Shown: positions 42,179-43,231 of the stretch, piece by piece
Layout: the number at the start of each line of letters is the position of its first letter
Numbering within the stretch: the stretch's first letter is position 1
From: Lachnospiraceae bacterium
Lineage (GTDB): Bacteria > Bacillota > Clostridia > Lachnospirales > Lachnospiraceae
Length of the DNA stretch: 43,231 nt
Assembly: GCA_022792535.1 (NCBI GenBank)
Contig: JAAWBG010000054.1
Location: 1 to 43,231, forward strand
Direction: 5' to 3'
Made by a program: the position numbers and the translations under genes
Notes under the pieces: model-generated
The model's database searches: none
Seen by the model: only the letters and a program-made list of their open reading frames with translations
What the model was told of the DNA's origin: nothing

Positions 42179-43231
42179 ATTATATCATACCAAGAAATAA
42201 TGGGGAACTACAACGACAAATATATCTACATTCAAAATTATACAATTATATCATACCAAGAAATAATGGGGAACTACAACTGTAACTTTTAATTTATTAT
42301 AAACACCTGATTATATCATACCAAGAAATAATGGGGAACTACAACCATTTAATCGCGCGTTCACGATATTCTGTATTATATCATACCAAGAAATAATGGG
42401 GAACTACAACGACAGCTGGGTGCTTGCGTGATTGTTGGATATTATATCATACCAAGAAATAATGGGGAACTACAACACAGGACAGCACTTGATTTCTACA
42501 AGTCCAATTATATCATACCAAGAAATAATGGGGAACTACAACTACCTTTTGTCTATTGTGTCAGGAAGGTTTATTATATCATACCAAGAAATAATGGGGA
42601 ACTACAACTCCCCTGTACGGAGCCAGGTTTCGTTGACGATTATATCATACCAAGAAATAATGGGGAACTACAACAAGTAAATTTTGAAATTTTATCTCCA
42701 TATGATTATATCATACCAAGAAATAATGGGGAACTACAACTTTCAAGCGATGTATCTTGTCCAGTGATCCATTATATCATACCAAGAAATAATGGGGAAC
42801 TACAACAAATTGCTGATTCAAACATTTTCTTTTGTTATTATATCATACCAAGAAATAATGGGGAACTACAACCCAAATGGTAAGTCTTCATCAAGACTGC
42901 CAATTATATCATACCAAGAAATAATGGGGAACTACAACTTGGAACTATATGCAAATGATGAATTATGTATTATATCATACCAAGAAATAATGGGGAACTA
43001 CAACTAATTACATACAGAAAAAAGACCAACAGTTATTATATCATACCAAGAAATAATGGGGAACTACAACGTTTCAGGGTTCCAATGAGGATTGAATTCT
43101 ATTATATCATACCAAGAAATAATGGGGAACTACAACTAATTACATACAGAAAAAAGACCAACAGTTATTATATCATACCAAGAAATAATGGGGAACTACA
43201 ACGTTTCAGGGTTCCAATGAGGATTGAATTC
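42179..43231 (-). CRISPR. Type II-C CRISPR array, at least 16 repeats, continues past the window
   Basis: Sixteen identical 36-nt repeats start at 42179, 42245, 42310, 42375, 42441, 42507, 42573, 42639, 42705, 42771, 42837, 42903, 42969, 43035, 43101 and 43167. Plus-strand reading begins ATTATATCATACC and ends GGGGAACTACAAC. Spacers are 30 nt except the second and third (29). In crRNA orientation (minus strand) the repeat begins GTTGTAGTTCCCC and ends TGATATAAT, an extended -10. Spacers 13 and 14 recur in the same order as 15 and 16, the last cut at 29 nt by the window. Orientation is set by the tracrRNA anti-repeat and the terminator at 42135-42169. The leader should lie beyond 43231. Confidence 0.97.

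Noticed and set aside
42104..43007. Overlapping ORFs across the CRISPR array
   Set aside because: Peptides repeat the translated 36-nt repeat (YIIPRNNGELQ or IISYQEIMGNYN); no coding signal.

Overview
The window looks like chromosome of a gut Lachnospiraceae-type member of Bacillota (Clostridia). This rests on the gene families (long-form HPF, GlpP, GreA, BioY, YfhO cassette, bile salt hydrolase, NADP-type GdhA), AGGAGG-type ribosome binding sites almost everywhere, sigma-A style -35/-10 promoters with 17-nt spacers, and a moderate A+T content. The genus cannot be fixed from the sequence alone.

Layout. Bases 1-6700 hold a small alarmone synthetase, a methyl-accepting chemotaxis protein, an iron-type alcohol dehydrogenase convergent with a FadR-type GntR regulator, and a solitary hypB. 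They are separated by copies of an intergenic palindromic repeat family (modules A and B) and by a MITE-like palindrome. From 6.7 to 13.2 kb, a minus-strand yfhO-gtrA-GT2 cassette (three-component envelope glycosylation) stands back to back with an OmpR/VanR-type two-component system whose upstream region carries three tandem 10-bp repeats. From 13.2 to 17.7 kb come greA, a CsoR-family metal regulator with a His-rich tail, glpP, two tandem XRE regulators, an SDR reductase, hpf and tRNA-Pro(CGG). From 17.8 to 25.7 kb come an unlisted type I toxin-antitoxin candidate (29-aa hydrophobic peptide plus a 3'-overlapping antisense RNA), an XRE gene split by a frameshift at A-rich runs, a bile salt hydrolase, a DUF6512-like membrane protein, an orphan N6-adenine DNA methylase, gdhA, and bioY under a clear BirA operator.

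The last 17 kb is a defence island. Genes 26493-36930 form one plus-strand operon behind a good promoter: a small HTH protein, a PP-loop PAPS-reductase-like protein with zinc-ribbon and ferredoxin ends, a DUF4007 protein, a 1212-aa P-loop ATPase, a cysteine desulfurase, a 49-aa protein, a DndD/RecF-like coiled-coil ATPase and a 171-aa protein. The first large genes match an Ssp-type DNA phosphorothioation core (SspD, B, C, A), while the last two look Dnd-like. I see no DndB, SspE or DptFGH. This hybrid is the best candidate for an under-described system.

It is followed by a complete type II-C CRISPR locus: tracrRNA, cas9 (1141 aa), cas1, cas2 and an array of at least 16 identical 36-nt repeats that runs out of the window. 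The tracrRNA anti-repeat and a terminator beside cas2 show that the array is read on the minus strand, opposite to the cas genes. In that direction every repeat ends in an extended -10 element, as in Neisseria-type II-C arrays.
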